DNA of 6,219 nt, taken from Candidatus Omnitrophota bacterium (lineage in GTDB: Bacteria > Hinthialibacterota > Hinthialibacteria > Hinthialibacterales > JAKPRU01). The notes beneath the pieces are model-generated. The model was given only the letters and a program-made list of their open reading frames with translations. It ran no database searches and was not told the origin of the DNA. The DNA is taken from the NCBI GenBank assembly GCA_029557025.1, contig JAKPRU010000011.1:1-6219 (forward strand), read 5' to 3'. Made by a program: the position numbers and the translations under genes. Positions within the stretch are counted from its first letter, which is position 1; the number at the start of each line of letters is the position of its first letter. Shown here piece by piece: positions 5,309 through 6,219 of this stretch.

Positions 5309-5407
5309 ATGATGAACGCGATCACTTTTCTTCCCAACGGTATGGTTCTCGGCGTCGCTCTTGTCGTCGTAGTAGCGATACATACCCCCATGGCCGTGGG
5401 GAGGTAG
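5309..5407 (+). CDS. ilv leader peptide (branched-chain amino acid attenuator peptide)
   Basis: This open frame of 32 codons plus TAG begins MMNAITFLPNGMVLG and continues with A-L-V-V-V-V-A-I. It holds seven valines (13, 16, 19-22, 30), three leucines and two isoleucines; the four consecutive Val codons are at 5363-5374. It follows a consensus promoter and precedes a terminator and ilvB, as do the leader peptides of enterobacterial ilvBN and ilvGMEDA. Its job is to act as a sensor: ribosomes stall at the Val (and perhaps Leu/Ile) codons when charged tRNA is short. The two ATGs at 5309 and 5312 sit at the predicted transcription start with no room for a Shine-Dalgarno, so initiation is probably leaderless. 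The internal ATG at 5342 is an alternative start that keeps the Val run. The peptide itself needs no function. Confidence 0.85.
   Translation: MMNAITFLPNGMVLGVALVVVVAIHTPMAVGR
5386..5401 (+). promoter_or_regulatory. Pause (protector) hairpin in the ilv leader
   Basis: CCCCAT (5386-5391) pairs with GTGGGG (5396-5401), including one T-G wobble, around the loop GGCC. It overlaps the last codons of the leader peptide and corresponds to the 1:2-type hairpin of classical attenuators. It would pause RNA polymerase until a ribosome catches up, and it competes with the antiterminator for the same bases. Confidence 0.55.
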
Positions 5408-5444
5408 AGCTCGAACCAAAAAAAGAATCCCCGAAGGCCGTGGG
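5387..5444 (+). promoter_or_regulatory. Antiterminator of the ilvB attenuator
   Basis: CCCATGGCC (5387-5395) pairs with GGCCGTGGG (5436-5444), 9 bp with one T-G wobble. GGGG (5398-5401) pairs with CCCC (5429-5432), with only GT/GAA unpaired between the two helices. The downstream arm takes 11 of the 13 bases of the 5' arm of the terminator at 5434-5466, so the two structures exclude each other. The upstream arm starts about 13 nt after the four Val codons and is free when a ribosome stalls there, but is covered when the ribosome reaches the TAG at 5405. Confidence 0.75.
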
Positions 5445-5474
5445 CGGCGAAAGCGCTCACGGCCTTTTCCTTTT
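5434..5474 (+). terminator. Attenuator terminator upstream of ilvB
   Basis: AAGGCCGTGGGCG (5434-5446) pairs with CGCTCACGGCCTT (5454-5466), 13 bp with one G-T wobble, around the loop GCGAAAG, followed by TTTTCCTTTT (5465-5474). It lies between the leader peptide stop and ilvB, so it would end transcription before the structural gene unless the antiterminator forms. Confidence 0.88.
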
Positions 5475-5514
5475 CGGGAGACTGCCTATCTCACGCAGGG
5501 ATTGGAGGTATACC

Positions 5515-6219
5515 ATGGCCGGCAAGCCGCAAGATAAAACGGAACCCGCCGCGCCGCCCGCCATCTCGAACGAACCACGGGCCACGCTCGGCGCCCAGAT
5601 TGTCATTGACGCCCTCGAACAGGAGGGAACCGAAGTCGCATTCGGATTCCCGGGTGGCGCCATCATTGATGTGTTCGACATGCTCAACCGATCCGAGAAA
5701 ATCCGCTTCGTTCTCGTTCGGCATGAGCAGGGGGCCATGCACATGGCCGAGGGCTATGCCCGGTCCACAGGCAAGGTCGGCGTTGTCCTTGTCACCTCCG
5801 GCCCCGGTGCAACAAACACCGTCACCGGACTCGCCGATGCCTATATGGATTCCATTCCTCTCGTGGTGATCTCCGGACAGGTCCCCACGCCGCTCATCGG
5901 CAATGATGCTTTCCAGGAGGCCGATGTCGTCGGAATTACACGTCCTGTCACCAAACACAACTATCTCGTCAAAAACATCCGGGAACTGCCTCAGATTCTC
6001 CGGAATGCCTTCCATATCGCCCGGACCGGCAGACCCGGCCCCGTCCTTGTGGATATCCCCAAGGATATCCAGAAAGCCACATTGGAACACTATGTCTACC
6101 CCGATGAACCCCTCCTGCCTGGATACCATGTCCGGACCTCCGCACCCATCGAGAAGGCCAAACAGGCCTGGGATCTCATCAAGCATTCCAAGCGTCCCCT
6201 GATCTACGCGGGGGGCGGC
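5515..6219 (+). CDS. ilvB: Acetohydroxyacid (acetolactate) synthase large subunit, N-terminal 235 residues (cut by window edge)
   Basis: The thiamine-diphosphate enzyme joins pyruvate with pyruvate or 2-oxobutyrate, the first common step of valine, leucine and isoleucine synthesis. After a 20-residue Pro/Ala-rich N-terminal extension, the PYR domain is typical. VAFGFPGGAIIDVFDML (41-57) is followed by RHEQGAMHMAEGYAR (69-83), with E71 as the glutamate that activates the cofactor. Next come TSGPGATNTVTGLADAYMDS (94-113), GQVPTPLIGNDAFQEADVVG (121-140) and ITRPVTKHNY (141-150). GRPGPVLVDIPKDIQ (172-186) closes the domain, and the window ends in the linker to the central domain at IYAGGG. The FQE-D and TKHNY signatures favour the anabolic enzyme over pyruvate oxidase or glyoxylate carboligase. 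GGAGG (5504-5508) sits 6 nt before the ATG. Expression is evidently controlled by the attenuator just upstream. The regulatory subunit gene (ilvN/ilvH) would be expected downstream, outside the window. Confidence 0.95.
   Translation, partial: MAGKPQDKTEPAAPPAISNEPRATLGAQIVIDALEQEGTEVAFGFPGGAIIDVFDMLNRSEKIRFVLVRHEQGAMHMAEGYARSTGKVGVVLVTSGPGATNTVTGLADAYMDSIPLVVISGQVPTPLIGNDAFQEADVVGITRPVTKHNYLVKNIRELPQILRNAFHIARTGRPGPVLVDIPKDIQKATLEHYVYPDEPLLPGYHVRTSAPIEKAKQAWDLIKHSKRPLIYAGGG

Noticed and set aside
5491..6186. Minus-strand frame of 231 codons
   Set aside because: It is an antisense shadow of ilvB; the plus-strand protein has clear acetohydroxyacid synthase motifs.

Overview
This 6.2 kb stretch of bacterial chromosome has moderate to slightly high G+C and ordinary housekeeping and metabolic content. 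There is no transposase, integrase, phage gene, CRISPR array, tRNA or rRNA. The source cannot be named with confidence. A free-living Gram-negative-type bacterium from an environmental or little-cultured lineage (for example a planctomycete-like or candidate-phylum genome) would fit the secreted tandem acetyl-xylan-esterase-like hydrolase, the TatA gene, the DnaC-type ATPase and the dispersed G/C-run repeat. This is inference only.

Layout. (1) Positions 1-162, minus strand: the N-terminal 54 codons of an Rrf2-family winged-helix regulator, cut by the window edge, with a GTTTAT-N10-ATAAAC dyad just upstream. (2) 163-450: divergent intergenic region. (3) 451-1218, plus: DnaC/DnaI-like AAA+ ATPase with an N-terminal four-cysteine cluster. 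(4) 1338-2474, plus: NifS/IscS-type cysteine desulfurase. (5) 2581-2917: a tatA transcription unit with a structured 5' leader, a strong Shine-Dalgarno, a 62-codon tatA and a hairpin terminator. (6) 2938-2991: a C-run/G-run palindromic repeat. (7) 3075-5198, plus: a secreted alpha/beta-hydrolase with two homologous halves, the second apparently catalytically dead. (8) 5229-5270: an AT-rich degenerate repeat. (9) 5273-6219: a complete amino-acid-biosynthesis attenuator (consensus promoter, 32-codon Val/Leu/Ile-rich leader peptide, competing antiterminator and terminator hairpins), then the first 235 codons of ilvB, the acetohydroxyacid synthase large subunit.

How the parts work together. The most informative region is 5273-5514, which reads as a textbook ribosome-mediated attenuator. 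A run of four valine codons lies about 13 nt before the 5' arm of an antiterminator. The 3' arm of that antiterminator is also the 5' arm of a 13-bp terminator followed by a T-rich tract. Ribosome stalling when charged Val-tRNA is scarce would free the antiterminator and allow ilvB transcription. The Rrf2 regulator and the cysteine desulfurase are a pair often linked in Fe-S/cysteine metabolism, but here they are on opposite strands with the DnaC-like gene between them. Three plus-strand starts (451, 1338, 5309) lie 7-9 nt after a -10-like hexamer and have no Shine-Dalgarno, suggesting leaderless transcripts. tatA, the esterase and ilvB have clear Shine-Dalgarno sequences.
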